Shown here piece after piece: positions 34,301-46,829 of a stretch of DNA of 64,000 nt (its first letter is position 1; the number at the start of each line of letters is the position of its first letter). A model generated the notes under the pieces. That model was not told the DNA's origin, did not search any database, and saw nothing but the letters and a program-made list of their open reading frames with translations. The position numbers and the translations under genes were made by a program. The stretch is taken from contig NC_052132.2 in NCBI RefSeq assembly GCF_016086655.4, forward strand, positions 20,276,805-20,340,804. The letters are read 5' to 3'. Source of the DNA: Lepeophtheirus salmonis (taxonomy: Eukaryota; Arthropoda; Copepoda; Siphonostomatoida; Caligidae).

Positions 34301-34700
34301 AGTATCTCGGAATGATGTCATAGAAGTTCTCCCTCCGCCCCTTCAGTGATCTGTCTGAGACATGACAAGGTGCTGAATCTTGTTTCCAGACCCAAGGCCG
34401 ATCTCCAGACCTCCCGATTTGAAAAATGTTCTTGTAGAAAAAAAACATCACCACGGTGTAACGCCATTCTTCCTCTGTAAATTTAATGTTCTTTATATCT
34501 CGACCAGTTGTCGCCATGACACCCAAAACTTTGCAAATGTTTGTTGATTCAGCAATGTTTTTGCCAACTAAAAAAGAGACGCCATCAGAGAGCTGCATTA
34601 TAAAAAATCGCCGGTGCACGCAAGTGCCAATATTACTTAATTATCACAATGTCGTTTTAAATAGAATAAAAATGCAATCGCATGTATCAATGTTTGGCTA
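34250..34700 (-). pseudogene. mariner-type transposase remnant inserted after the gag fragment
   Basis: On the minus strand the 134-codon frame (34619-34215) contains VLGVMATTGRDIK, then WVWKQDSAPCHVSDRSLKGR and RENFYDIIPRYYS. These match the central region around the WQQDSAPCHxS block, which includes the second catalytic Asp. The following SPDLNP region is lost. No inverted repeats were identified. Confidence 0.65.
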
Positions 34701-34704
34701 AATA

Positions 34705-35390
34705 TTCCTCTGACAAATTGTCATTTGAAAAAGTCTCCGTTCGGCAAATGTTTCTTCTGCAATAGATCAATTGGATAATTTTCTACTAAAGGCAATATTC
34801 CTGCCGAAAATCTTTCTAGAACCCTTTTATTTATGTACTTTGTATTTTACTTTATGTATGTATTTATGTTTAAGATATTGTGATAAACAAGTATTGACTT
34901 CAACTAAAAAATATAATAATTTTGATATTTCGGAGCTAACATAGTTACTAATACAAAAAAAGTTTAATAAAAGGTATTTTTTGGAAATTATAATTTTTTG
35001 AATGACTAGATTAAGAAATAATAATAAGTAAATTACCACTTACGAAAAATAAGGATCTCTAAATTGATTTTTTTTTTAAAGTAAGTATTTAAATGATACT
35101 TTTAATTGATTTTAAAAGATAAGAGGATTGATCTATTTAAATAAAATAATGAATAAATAAAAATGTACGGAGAATGATTAAGGGAAAGCTCCTTTCAAAA
35201 ATTAATTGAAAAGTTTAATTATTGTTTTTTTGATAATCATTTTCGATCAAATGATTGATTTTTAAAATAAGCTTAATATTTGATTATTCTAAATCGTTTG
35301 TTTTTATCATGTTTTTATGATGACTTAAAATAATGTGATTTGCAAATTTTTAATTGCATATTTGCAAAAATAAAAACATTTTAATGTATT
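34705..35390. other. AT-rich non-coding stretch
   Basis: No supportable feature is seen. Confidence 0.5.
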
Positions 35391-35393
35391 TAT

Positions 35394-35660
35394 TAGTGTT
35401 GAGATTCGGTCCAAGACCGAATTTCATGTTGGGTTTGGTCTAAAGTGATTTTCATTGAAGGGTTGAAGAGAAATATTTAAGTCTGGACCGTTAACCTAAA
35501 TGTAATCGTTTTCAAAAACTTGAACCGATTTTTTCTGTCTCAAAATGATGGACCGATTTACTTCTCTATCCTGATTTACGTGTTCTATAATATAATTTAT
35601 GCAAGGATTTAACTTTATGTTACATTTTTAGAATTAGTTTGGTCCACTTAAATCATACCG
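35394..35660. repeat. possible MITE beginning TTAGTGTTGAGATTCGGTCC
   Basis: The block TTAGTGTTGAGATTCGGTCC is followed by several GGTC/GACC-containing segments (AAGACCGAATTTC, TTTGGTCTAAAG, GGACCGTTAACC, TTGAACCGATTTT, GGACCGATTTAC). It recalls dispersed repeats I associate with sea lice, but the second end was not located. Confidence 0.3.
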
Positions 35661-35989
35661 TTCGTCGGATTATCCAAAAAAAATCTAAACACTGGTAAAC
35701 ATTTGGATTAACTAAGTAGCTAATTAGTGAAATAAATACATGTACTAATTTTCTTTCAATATCAAATTACTATGCAGATTATTGCGAAAAAAAGTCAATA
35801 ATTTTTTGAGATATTGGATAAAAACTGATTATGAGAGGTTATATTAATTTTTAGGAGAAGTAATATTTTTCTATTAGTGTAGTTGGTTTTTCATAGTTTT
35901 TGCTGTTGTTAGAGTACGAATAACTTTAAGATCATTCAAATTAAGAGTATAGTGAGTATGCCAAGTGAGAAATATTGAGCCTTATCCAA

Positions 35990-36380
35990 ACGTCAAATTA
36001 AATACAAGAACGGTACAAAGACCATTTTGAGCACTGATTTAAAAAACCTGTTGTTTTCTGTCTTCGCCTGATCATAACCCCCTTGACTTTGCAATGTATC
36101 TTATAGTCAAGGAGAAAGAAAAACAATTTCCAGACTAAGCAAGACTCTCTGATGACAGCCACAGAGACCGTGTAGGCACAATATTCCGAAAGGTACACTG
36201 CGTAATACTGTAATGCAGTCACAAGACGTTAAGCTGTTCTGAAAAAGAAAAATTAAATTAGGTATGGGCTCATTGTGGGACAGTATTAAACCAGTAAAAA
36301 GCTATTAATATATATTTTATTGCGAACCATCATCTGTAGATAATTAAAATTACTTTTAATGATACGTTATTTCAGGATGA
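35990..36380 (+). pseudogene. possible mariner transposase C-terminal remnant
   Basis: A plus-strand reading has SPDHNPLDFAMYLIVKEKEK (near 36060-36125; the first residues need a tolerated shift), then ARLSDDSHRDRVGTIFRKVH. The order resembles the region from SPDLNPLDF to the C-terminus. CAGGATGACCCTG near 36374-36386 resembles a mariner end. Weak. Confidence 0.35.
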
Positions 36381-36528
36381 CCCTGAATGTATTTAAATAC
36401 ATTTTGTTTAATAAATTTTTCCATAAATCTATAATTCAAACTAGCTTCGAGTCATTGAACAAATAACAAAAAAATTAACAAATCTTCTTGTTATCCCATG
36501 CGAGCAAAACTTTAATTTCTTGTGCATA

Positions 36529-36720
36529 ATCAGACCTATCTTTCATTTTTTACCCAAGTTATATTCCAAGTGGCGAAACAAAGACCACGTGATCAATGCT
36601 TGTACAAAGTCGTATGTCCGCTAAGGGCGTTGAGGCTATTTTAACATTTCTCTATAACTAACAACACAGACTCTATGAATTCACCCTTTTAAATGAATTG
36701 ACAAATTGAATTATGTGAAA
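36529..36720 (+). repeat. family G dispersed repeat, copy 2
   Basis: It contains AGTGGCGAAACAAAGACCAC, GTGATCAATGCTTGTACAAA, CTCTATAACTAACAACACAG and CTATGAATTCACCCTTTTAA in the same order as the copies at 25255 and 49060 (inverted). Confidence 0.6.
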
Positions 36721-36724
36721 GGAG

Positions 36725-37860
36725 GAAATAGGTATTTAGACATGTCATGAGAGAAAATGACAGGGAATATAAATTAACATTATATGTAATGCCCTTTGTT
36801 TGTACAACTATTATTTATATGTTTTTCAGTTTTTTTGCCTTGCCTCCACAGAATAAATGATATTTTCCAGATTTGCTGGTTTTGATGGTGAATTAGTCAG
36901 GAACTCTATTGCTAAGCGAACAAAGTAACTTTACTTAATCCCTACTAATTAGCTACTTAGTTAATCCAAATAGCTTTTACAATCAAATAAATTGATGGTT
37001 GTTCACTTAATAGGTTTTACAAAATGAGGCCAGTATAGTATCATAAAAGGTAGAATCTTGTACTGTAAAAAGATAAGTAGACCTATTACGGAGCGTTTAG
37101 CCACTTTGTTTTAAATCTTTTATGCCACTAAGTAAAGCAATGTAAATTTCTAAACATATTGTATTTATTTCATATTTTAATTAGTATACATAAAGAGTCA
37201 TTGTTTGAGGATCAAAAAGTTTCTTAATGTTCATAAATAAAGCAATTGGGCCTGGTATTTGTGCGTGTGTGTTTTTTCTTCTATGTATTAGATCTATATA
37301 CATATTTTCTATTTAATGATAGAAGGAAACAAACTTTCTGGTGTTAGAAAAATACTCAAACTTTATAAATAAGTATTGCTTACAAAATGATAATAAATTC
37401 TACAAAAAAAAACTTTTCCTGAGAATGTAATAATACGCTACCAAACGAAACATCTGCATAGTTGTTGTACAATAAATGGAAAAAGAAGGAGAAGAGAAAA
37501 GTTAGAAGTTTTGAGGAATAGTGACGTGCTAAAATTTGCCACTTATATTAATTAGTTTTTTTTCGTTCTTACGAGTTAATTATCCACATTTTAATTAAAA
37601 TGAGTAAAAAAAAAATGAGTACTCATCTTTGACATTCAGTCTTGTGCTAATGTCGTACATTATAACTCTATCAATCAAAAAGATATACAAATTTTTACTG
37701 GCTACTATTGTAATTAATAAAGTTGTATAAAATATGACCGCCCAGTATGTAAAAATAAAATAACTCCAAAAAAATTATTAAGGAATGGGCTGTAGCCTCT
37801 CATAAATCAAGATTTTTTTCCTTTTTACTGGGAAAGTTAATATTTAAAGTTTAATTAAAT
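36725..37860. other. AT-rich non-coding stretch
   Basis: No supportable gene is seen. Confidence 0.5.
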
Positions 37861-37869
37861 TTTTGTTAA

Positions 37870-38165
37870 CTCCTGTTTTTTCAAAAAAAAAAAAAATTAA
37901 AATAGCTGGGAATTTTTGAAATTGTTTTCCAAAAACTTTTGTATTAGAAAATTAATTTTTGAAATTATTTTCTAAAAACTTTGGTATTTGAAAATTAATT
38001 TTTGAAATTTTTTTTCAAAAAGTTTAATTTTTGCCAATAGATGTCGATTTTTGAAAAAAAATTCCAAAAAGTTTAATTTTTTGTGAATAGCTGTAGATTT
38101 TGGAATTTTTTTTCCAAAAAATTTCCGAAAAATTTAATTTATCAAATTTTTTCCAAATAGTGTTA
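37870..38165. repeat. degenerate tandem array of about 60-bp AATTTTTGAAATT-type units
   Basis: At least five diverged units contain TTTTTGAAATT or TTTTGGAATT, a run of T or A, CCAAAAACTTT or CAAAAAGTTTAATTTTT, and AATAGCTGTAGATTTT. The complementary-orientation family member is at 4790-5060. Confidence 0.6.
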
Positions 38166-38169
38166 GCTT

Positions 38170-39860
38170 TTGAGAGAAAGAAATTACAAATATTTAGGTG
38201 ATATTTAATACAACTCTACTTGTAATCCACATTTGGTTCATGTTAAGGTCAAATCATGTTTATGTCAAATACTGTCTTTTTTTTCTTTTTTTTTGAAGGC
38301 TGAAATGTTGTTGTATGTTGTAAGATTCTTTAGGAGGCAGCCAAGGAAGGAGATGTGTCAAACAGAAGAGAATTTGATAAATCTGTTGCCATCATAATTT
38401 ATTCATAGGTTTTACTATAAAATATGACAGACTACCGTTTATTTTTTTTGATTGGAGGATAAATCAATTAGAAATTTTACGTATAAGCTTTTACTTCATC
38501 CATTGAATCTATTGATATGATGTACTTTGTTTTTCTGTTTAATCTGTAGAATGTATAGGTAGAATATAATATTAGATTGAAAAATTACATTCCTGTGTTT
38601 TATATAATATCAAAAGATAAAAAAAATGATTTTGCTTTATCAAACAAACTAAATAAATTTAAGTTTTAATTTACGTCATAAGTAAATATAAGAGTTAAAA
38701 TTAGTAACTACTCATTGTTGTATATGATATCAGTTTAAAATCAGATAATTAAAAAGACATATGCAATGAATCTAAAGAGTAATATTACTATTTATATAAA
38801 TTATTTTATGTTTATAACGTGAGAAGTACTTTTGTGACATTCAATGAATTATTTGGAAAAGGAGTTGTTGAAAAAGGGTCTTTAAAGTAAATGTAACGTA
38901 TTCACTTTAGATATTTTTTATTTTTCTTATTTATTTTAAAATCTTTAAATAAATAATTTTATTTTTATTGATAATGCTGATCTGATTCGGTATTCACGAT
39001 GCTCTGTTGAAACTTTAACCTATTTTGTATCAGAAATGTACCATTTTCTTAAAGCTATTTAAATGTTTTTTAACCAATTTTTTGAACAGTTTTATCTTAT
39101 TATGCTTTGTTAATGTTAAATATTAATAATTATCAATATTGACATTTAACTTAAAATAGTTATAGTTGATTATAAAACTAAAATCTTTTGCAATACAATT
39201 TATATGATATTTAATTTGCTGAAGACAATATTAACTTAAAATCATAAAAGAAGAGCTCTATGGTATCAATAAAAAGTTTTACGGAATCAACATAATCAGA
39301 AATATTAAAAATTTACAAGAGCATCTTTTTAAACTTATTGCTAAATAAAACTATAAATATACTTATTGGTAGAGATATTGTCTTAAGAACGAATAACTTG
39401 GATTAAACAGATAAGGTTTTGATATATTAAGATTGTAGAATTGTTTTAAAAATATATTTTATAGGTAAATGGTAAAATCCCTATTTTATAAAATCCTTGA
39501 GTTCACGTTTTAATTTAAGATATAATTTAATAAATACGAATGTTTAAGCTTTTTTTAAATTTATTTTTGCGTTATGTGATAAAGAAGTTTAATGATCAAT
39601 TCAATCTAAATCAATGATAATTATTGCATGGAATTTGCATGAAAAAAAGTATCCAACAATACCGTTATGTGTAATTAGGCCCCTTTGGGTCGAAAATCAC
39701 AAAATATTTTCTGTAATAATTTTAAATAAGCTTTATGCGTAATAACGAACAAAAATATTTTGTAACTCATAAAATATTTCAAAAATTATTATAAATTCCA
39801 TAATTTTTAAATGTCCTAAATGCAGTTAAATGTTAAAAGAAATAATAAGATAAATACTCT
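38170..39860. other. AT-rich non-coding stretch
   Basis: No gene could be supported. A GC-richer piece at 38325-38400 (AGGAGGCAGCCAAGGAAGGA) has no defended splice context. Confidence 0.5.
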
Positions 39861-39864
39861 TATA

Positions 39865-40010
39865 AAAAAGTCAGACTATAAGTATAGCACAAAAGTACTT
39901 CCTAAATTATTTATCGAATCATACGTAGTAATGGGCATTTTGTAGAGTGTAAGAAGAAGGCAGAAGCAAGACTGGACATGGTACGTTTGAATTAATAAAT
40001 GATGACTTAT
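39865..40010. repeat. family E dispersed repeat, copy 1
   Basis: AAAAGTACTTCCTAAATTAT, then GGGCATTTTGTAGAG, GAAGGCAGAAGCAAGACTGG and ACATGGTACGTTTGAATTAA occur in the same order near 44540-44640. A weak third match lies near 4465-4520. Confidence 0.5.
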
Positions 40011-40014
40011 TACC

Positions 40015-41215
40015 CTGGTTATAATTAGCTGTTTATTTTATAATTTTTGGTGGAAATAATCAGATATACAAAAGCCATATGTAAAAAAACAACAGATGCA
40101 AAGGCGGCTACAATGTTTACAATCTAAGCCATTTTTATATAAAAATAGCGATTGGGTGCCTTTTACTACTAGAAATTAAAACAGTAAATGTGATTTATTT
40201 TTACTTTAATATCGGTATGGAATTTAGAATTTGAGTATGGAATATAAAAAATATCCGTTTTAATCAAACACGTCTATTTTCTAAGTAATTGGGCTTATAT
40301 TAATTCGGAACTAACGCCATTTCCCCTTATAGATAATCTGGAAATTAAGAGGACATCAATAAAAAATTTGTAAAATTATTTTATAAATTCAAAAGTGTGT
40401 TTATTGTTTCTGTATTTGGTTCTAAAATTAAGAAAATGTAATTTAAAGGCGAGTAATGAAAGGAAATAAGACCTTATTCGAGTAATTGGCCTTGTATCAT
40501 AGTTATAAGCTTATGTAAAAGGGGAATTTTCTTTAAATATTGAAAAACCTCACTTGATATTTTTATTAAAGTAGACTAAAAAAATATATTTAAGTTTTTT
40601 GTTCCACTACGTGTTTTTAAATTTCCTAAGCTGAGATACGTTTTATATTACGTATTAAAGATGAATTCAAGATAAAAATATCCATCGTATTTATTTATGT
40701 AACAGCAGGGCATGTTGGAACAAAATTCACATTCATATAACACAACAAATTAGCTCTATTTAACTTATAATTTAAATTACAAATAACTATATTTTCATAA
40801 AACTTAAAGGCTTCAGAATTTAAATTCATACTTGGATTCTAAAAGAAAGTAAATGAACATAAAAAAATAAATCGGGGAATACAAAAAAAAAACGACACAG
40901 CTTGAGAATGGCTCCTTTATTCACCATCCATAATGAACTATTAATAGAAAGGTTATTCCACACAAGTACAAGATAATTACTCTTATACACTTTCTAAATA
41001 CTTTCTAAAAATTGCCCGTGCTCCAACTCACCCCATTTCCCCCATATTGTATAAAAACACTTAAAATTTTCTTAAAATACTTTCAACACTTATATACGAA
41101 ATCGTTTACAATGGGATCAATTGTTTGATTATAATAAAAGGGGGAGTCATTTTTATTCGTACTCGGACACTTTACTGAAAAACTTTTTTCTGAACAAACA
41201 TTTTGATAAAAAAAA
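40015..41215. other. AT-rich non-coding stretch
   Basis: No supportable feature is seen. Confidence 0.5.
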
Positions 41216-41219
41216 TAAT

Positions 41220-41757
41220 TGGTGAAGAATAAGTTCTGAGCGTTTTTCCCCTTTATTTTGCCAATTCAAGAATTACATAGTTAGGATTATCCAAATTCGA
41301 TAGCCTCAAACGGTTTTCTGGCTAATCTTCCGTTTCTGGACAATGTAATAAGTGCTCACATCCCGGCCCAACTCCACGATTTCCATTATTTTATCGACAT
41401 ATTAGATTAATGGCCTACCAGAGCGTGTCTCCTCTTCGACATCCATATTACCAAAACGGAATCGTTGGAACTAGAGCTTTTCTGTTGCATTTGATACTTT
41501 GTTAAGTCCATAAACAGCAAAAAAAAAAAATTGCCCGCTTGCTCCTCCTTTTCATTTTGGTCGTAGTGATAATAAAGAATTTATCAAATTTTATCTTCTT
41601 TTACTTTCATTTTCTAATAGAAAACTGCCTGCACCAAAGATAAAACTCAACATGAACTTTTTTAAGTGTACTCTTAACCTTTAAGTGTACTTTAATCTTT
41701 TTTATGCAATGTATTAATCGTGAGATAGTGAAAAAAGCTCAGAAATTTTTATTTAAT
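41220..41757 (-). mobile_element. mariner-like element, family B copy 3, short deletion derivative
   Basis: Ends are GGTGAAGAATAAGTTCTGAG on the left and, complemented, AAATAAAAATTTCTGAGC on the right. On the minus strand VDKIMEIVELGRDVSTYYI and a KISQKTV block are followed at once by the 3' terminal segment, as in copies 1 and 2. The upstream N-terminal portion is present but decayed. Confidence 0.75.
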
Positions 41758-41759
41758 AT

Positions 41760-43415
41760 TTGATGATTATTCATGTTGTGGTAATACAATGTAAATATGA
41801 TACTCTAGTTATCAAAATAATAATTATTATTATTTGCCACAGATGGTAACCATTAAGTATTCATTCATTAATAATTGATTCATTTTAAACTCCTTTTTTT
41901 CTATTAACAATTTTATTTTTCTAATTTATTGGGGAATTGTCATTATTTTTGTTACAATGGTTCAAAAAATTGGTATGAGTGGGCTGTTAGAGTATTGTCA
42001 TAATGAAATAAATCATTTATTAAGTATTGCACACTTCATAATTCAATTCGTGACAAATAATTAAACATTTTATACTTCAAAATCGGAATAATATAAATAA
42101 TTACAGAATATTGAAGCATAAATTATTTAATATATTACCTCATTATTATATATGAAGACAAAATGCCCGTTTAGCAAAGATACTTTTGGGAAAAGGATTT
42201 TTTCGGTTAAGTGTTCTAGTACCATTTTTAGTAGAGTCATGTTGAAAGGGATTTTTATTTGTACTTTAGATTAGAAATCAAACTCTAGAATGATAGTTTT
42301 TTTTTTTTTTTTTTAATTAATGGGTTTTTAGTGTACAGTAAGTTAGACACAATGTTAATGGGTGTACAATACACTCATATAAATAAAAATGTATAACTAA
42401 AAAACTTTCCCATTTGAATCTACATTGTTCATTTATTCGTTAATGAGTACGTGTTGCCTCGATGTATTATTATTTTTAGGGTTTATCATGCTTGTATTTA
42501 ATCACAAAAGGCTCTAACGGATCCATTATTATTTAGTAAGACCAATTATATTAATAATGTGTTGTTATTAGAGAGCATTTGTTAGTACTTTGAGCAATTT
42601 TTTAATGTCGTTGTTTTTCTACGTCAGTTTATTTTAAAAAGTCTATTTATTTTGTTAGTTCCTTTTTTCCTCATCATTGTCATCCATTAAGTATATTGAC
42701 AAAAAGCAGATTTTCATTACTTAGTCTAAATTGAAGTTGTAATTTATCGAACAAAAATAAATTTGGGCAATTGATGAGCTATTTCTGTTATTTTATTGCT
42801 ACTATTACCCTCTATAAACAGAGTTAAATGTATTGTAACATATATGAATGGCCATCCAAGACACTCAAATTGATTTTAAAATAAGTACCTTATAAAAAAT
42901 AATAATATAAACGATGTATAAAGAATATTGTCTGCAAATAATGGTCTATCAATTATTCACTTATGAATAAAATACTTACTATTAGACTTACATGCATAAA
43001 TATTCATTTCAAAAAGTCATTAATAAAAAAAAATCATTTTTACCTACATAGACATAAAATATCAAAATATTTACTTTAACTAACTTGGGCTTTCTATAAA
43101 GAGAAAGGCAATAATTGTCCCTTATATAACAATGAGATTTGACAAAATGTAGTTATAAAGGAATACATTTTTCTTTGAACTACTCTGAAAAAGAGTTTAT
43201 CAAACTTTAATTCTTTCGTTTGTTTGTACACAGTTGCTGTAGTCACCCTACTCCAGTAGTGAAAAGAACCATGCAGAAAAGAAGCTGTGCTGAAAAACTG
43301 CACAAAAAAGAGCCTTGTTGAAAATAATCACTTGGAAATAAATGATCGTTAAAATTTGTTGTACTTTTATTTTTTTTTGTTTTAAATGCCATAACATATG
43401 ATATTCTTTTAAAAA
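41760..43415. other. AT-rich non-coding stretch
   Basis: No gene could be supported. A poly-T run lies at about 42297-42315. Confidence 0.5.
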
Positions 43416-43420
43416 TTTAA

Positions 43421-43540
43421 CATTAGAATGACCACGTTTTCATACCACCTGGGTGGGACATGTAATGCCATTTTGAGATTACTTTCAAAAGATAAATAAC
43501 ATAACTTATCTCAAAATGACATCTTCCGTCATTCTATGTG
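43421..43540. repeat. 120-bp foldback element
   Basis: CATTAGAATGACC at the left pairs with the complement of GTCATTCTATGTG at the right. Inside, CATTTTGAGAT (43469-43479) is an exact inverted copy of ATCTCAAAATG (43508-43518). Between outer and inner arms lies CCACCTGGGTGG, itself nearly self-complementary. It looks like a small MITE or hairpin element. Confidence 0.5.
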
Positions 43541-43649
43541 ATAACTTGCAATTTCCAGTTATAGTATAACGTTCAGAAAAGAGTAATTTTATATTTTACT
43601 TTTAACTAAGTGTATCATGTTTATTACTGGTTACATCGGAACAAAAAAG

Positions 43650-44425
43650 TGTTGTATAAGTGGGAGTGTATACTAAAAACGCTTTTCGAACAGTATTGTG
43701 CTTGGTTATTTTAGTATTTTAGATTCCTACTACCTGAAAAGGGAAAAAGAGTAGAAATTCGGCCAAGAAAATCTACGATTTATGTGGCCCTGTCAATCTT
43801 ATGGTTCATGTTGCACAACAGTAGTTCGAGATATTTCGTTCAAGTGAAGTGGAGGTGTATAATGCACCACGCACTGGACTGCCAAATGTCAAAAATGGCG
43901 ATAAAATCATGGAAAATATGGAAATTGACCGTCATGTTAGCAGTCGTATTATCATCCAGGAGCTTAAAATTGATAATAAAATCGTTTTGAACCTTTTGCA
44001 GAAGGCTGGATACAAAAAGAAACTCGAATAGGAGAGGAATTGTGTTTCATCAATATCAGGGTGTATACATCGTCGATAACGCCACAAAAACTCTGGGAGC
44101 TCAGATCGGAAGTTCTTATATATAGACCTTACTGTCCCTCACCAAGTGACTACCACCTGTTCCTGTCTATGACCAATACGCTTGATGGTACCATTTTTCC
44201 TCAATAGAGCCTTGTGAAAATTGGTCGTCATTGTTTTTTTTGTTTTTTTTTCAATAGTCAATAGCTCCTACAAGATGGGGATTATGAAGTTGTGTTCTCG
44301 TCAAAAAAAGTTATTGAACAGAACAGGGCATACTTGGCTTCAATTGGATGCTTGTAACACCACTTGTAAAGCATTGAAATAAAGTGAAAAAATACGGAAT
44401 TACTTTTTTTCCAACTTATTATATT
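43650..44425 (+). mobile_element. mariner-like element with partial catalytic region
   Basis: The plus strand reads EVYNAPRTGLPNVKNGDKIM, then RHVSSRIIIQELKIDNKIVL and LLQKAGYKKKLE (43849-44031). After a deletion it continues KLWELRSEVLIYRPYCPSPS and DYHLFLSM near 44087-44173. PSPSDYHLF is the decayed SPDLAPSDYHLF motif, with the catalytic Asp before Leu lost. The C-terminal block KVIEQNRAYLASIG lies near 44310-44350. The relation to family B is at the N-terminus. Possible ends ATAAGTGGGAGTGTATAC and, complemented, ATAAGTTGGAAAAAAAGT give only a weak inverted repeat. Confidence 0.75.
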
Positions 44426-44529
44426 ACCCTAGATATTTATGTTTTTGAAAGTTACAGTAATTGGTGAAATAAAAAAAGTTTTACTTAAAATTTTTAAAAT
44501 TATGATTCTTTCTAATTTATACCTTTATA

Positions 44530-44660
44530 AAAAATGCCAGACTAGTACTTGATGACAAAAGTACTTCATAAATTATTTGAATTTTCTAGAGCTCGAGGAG
44601 AAGGCAAAATGACTGGACATGGTACTTTTTAAATAAATAAATAATCATTATTTATTCTGT
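44530..44660. repeat. family E dispersed repeat, copy 2
   Basis: AAAAGTACTTCATAAATTAT, then GAGAAGGCAAAATGACTGGA and ACATGGTACTTTTTAAATAA follow the order seen at 39865-40010. Confidence 0.5.
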
Positions 44661-44942
44661 TTATATATTTTTTTAAATATGAATATTCCACCTTGCTTCT
44701 TATATATAGTTTTGGAGACGGAATAATCGGATTTTTTTCAAACACCGGAAATTTTGGTGTGTTCATTTTCCCATCTGGTGATTTAGCTTTCAGAAATTTT
44801 GCCACATGGCATATTCTCTGGGTTTTTATGCTTTTAAATACTGGGTTCAAACTTTATCTTTAGAATTTTGTTTTGAAACATTTATTTCTTTTTAGTAGTG
44901 GAGTTTTTTTAATAAGAGTAAAGGTAAGCTTTGAATGTAATT

Positions 44943-46171
44943 AAGGTAGTTCACGTAAATACGGACCATCTTTAACTATATCCTGAACAATAATGAAAAC
45001 ATTTCACTCGGTTAATTATATTATAAAGTGAGATGTTGAGTGTTAGCTTTCAGTTAGTTGCTCAACTTTTAATTCAATACAAGTATATTGGATGGAAGAG
45101 ACAAGGAGGAACACCATCATCGAATAGGATGCCTGGAATACAGCCCAGCGTAAATCAAGAAGATTCTAGAGATTCCAAGGAGAAAAGTATAAAATGTCTA
45201 CAACCATTAGAAAGAGGAAAGAACATATAAAAGAATAGCCCACAAGTCCCAGAGTGATAAAAAACGCACACCCAGATTCCTCATATTTCTGAGACGATCC
45301 GTGATGGCATCTCCTGGGACTCCTATTAACGTGCTTTGCAAAAAGCACCAAGTAAGCAGTGCAACCGTCTTCAGAGCCATAGTACTGTCGTGAAGATGAA
45401 ATCATATCGCCTCTACAAAATACATATCCGTATGTCTACCCACAGAATAAAATTGCTGAACAATTTGGTAACCAAATTATCTTTTATTCGGATGATAAAC
45501 AATAGACTGCTGATATATCCGGTAATATCCAGAAGAACAAATGGTTGGCCAATGAGAGAGCTATTGTCCCCATGTCTTTAATACCAAGTTTCAGGCCAGC
45601 ATCATGCACCTTTGGGTTATTAGGAGCAATGGCAGTGTCATGCCCCAATATTCCTTGACCCAAAAAAAGAGGTTGGTTGCTGACAGGTACTGTGAACTCC
45701 TGTCTGACCTAGTGATACCTACGCAACCGATGAAAGCAGAGGCCATAGGTGTCGAGATCCTGTTTACACAAGACTCGGCTTCCTCCGTCAAGGCCAGCAA
45801 GGCCAAAACTTGAGGTCATTTTCACACACACCACCCCCGACACACACACACCTGGCCCTCTAACTCCCCCTATATGAATCCCATGAATTACTTCTTTTTG
45901 GTTGAGTTAGATAGGAAGGTTTCTCCCAATTCTAACAATTGCATCGACTCCTTGAAAGCATCCATCATCAAGTCCTGAGACAAAGTGTCCCCCGTGTTAA
46001 GACCTGCAAATCTTTTAGGGCTCGTATCGAGCAAATGATTGGCGAAGATGGCGGAAACATTGAAATGACTTGTATTATTAGAACTTGTAAATATAATTTA
46101 AAATATCTACTTGCTTTCCTTGTTGATAAGGATGCAGTTATAAGTGGTCTAAATTTACCAAAAAGGCCCTA
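44943..46171 (+). mobile_element. mariner-like element, family C copy 2, longer than copy 1
   Basis: The left end AAGGTAGTTCACGTAAATAC followed by GGACCATC, and a right end with ATTTACCAAAAAGGCCC then TATA, align with copy 1 but have diverged. The coding region is decayed yet spans most of the enzyme. It has MEETRRNTIIE at the start, a PQNKIAEQFGNQIIFYSDD piece near 45440-45490 (first catalytic Asp region), WLANERAIVPMSL near 45546, VILFTQDSASSVKASKA-like text near 45756-45800 (second Asp region), and ACKSFRARIEQMIGEDGGNIE-like text near 46000-46070. Many stops and shifts show it is inactive. It serves as a reference for the internal deletion in copy 1. Confidence 0.8.
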
Positions 46172-46179
46172 TATAATTA

Positions 46180-46820
46180 TGACCCATTCTGATTTGCCAT
46201 TTTTTAAAAGTACTAATCAATGTTTGTACAGTACTTATATCTGTTAAAAATACAATTATATAGATGTAAATAGATATCATATTTCAATAAATGTATTATA
46301 ATTGAATATTTATCTTCTTCTTTTTTTTATATATAAGTTACAATATAAAAGTAACTTTAATAAATTTTGGTGATGGTGATGCATATCATAAAAAAAGATT
46401 TGTATAATTCAATAAATATTTCTAGCATTTTCTTTGATAAAAGAAATATATATAATCAATGAATAAATGTAAATAATTTATGTCAATTTGTATTTAATGA
46501 AAGTTGTTTTACTTACATTATATTTTAGATGAACGTACATACATTAGAATTTGTTAAATAAATATGTACATAAATAGATTTATCAAAGCCATATTTATAT
46601 ACTACATATAAGTAATATAATATGATCTGAAGGATTTTACAAAAGACCTAACTATTAAATTACTAACTTATAGACATTTTTTTTAGCTATCTATTTTTAT
46701 ATATGATTAAATGTATAGGATAGACAATATTTATAGTCTTCTTAAAGTAATTTCGGTTTAATATTTATAAAGGTTTTGTAGTTTCCAATGTTAGTTATAT
46801 TTTTATTTCCAGACGTCATC
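46180..46820. other. AT-rich non-coding stretch
   Basis: No supportable feature is seen. Confidence 0.5.
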
Positions 46821-46829
46821 CTGATATGC

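Noticed and set aside
45591..45806. 71-codon minus-strand frame
   Set aside because: It is the shadow of the family C transposase remnant on the plus strand.
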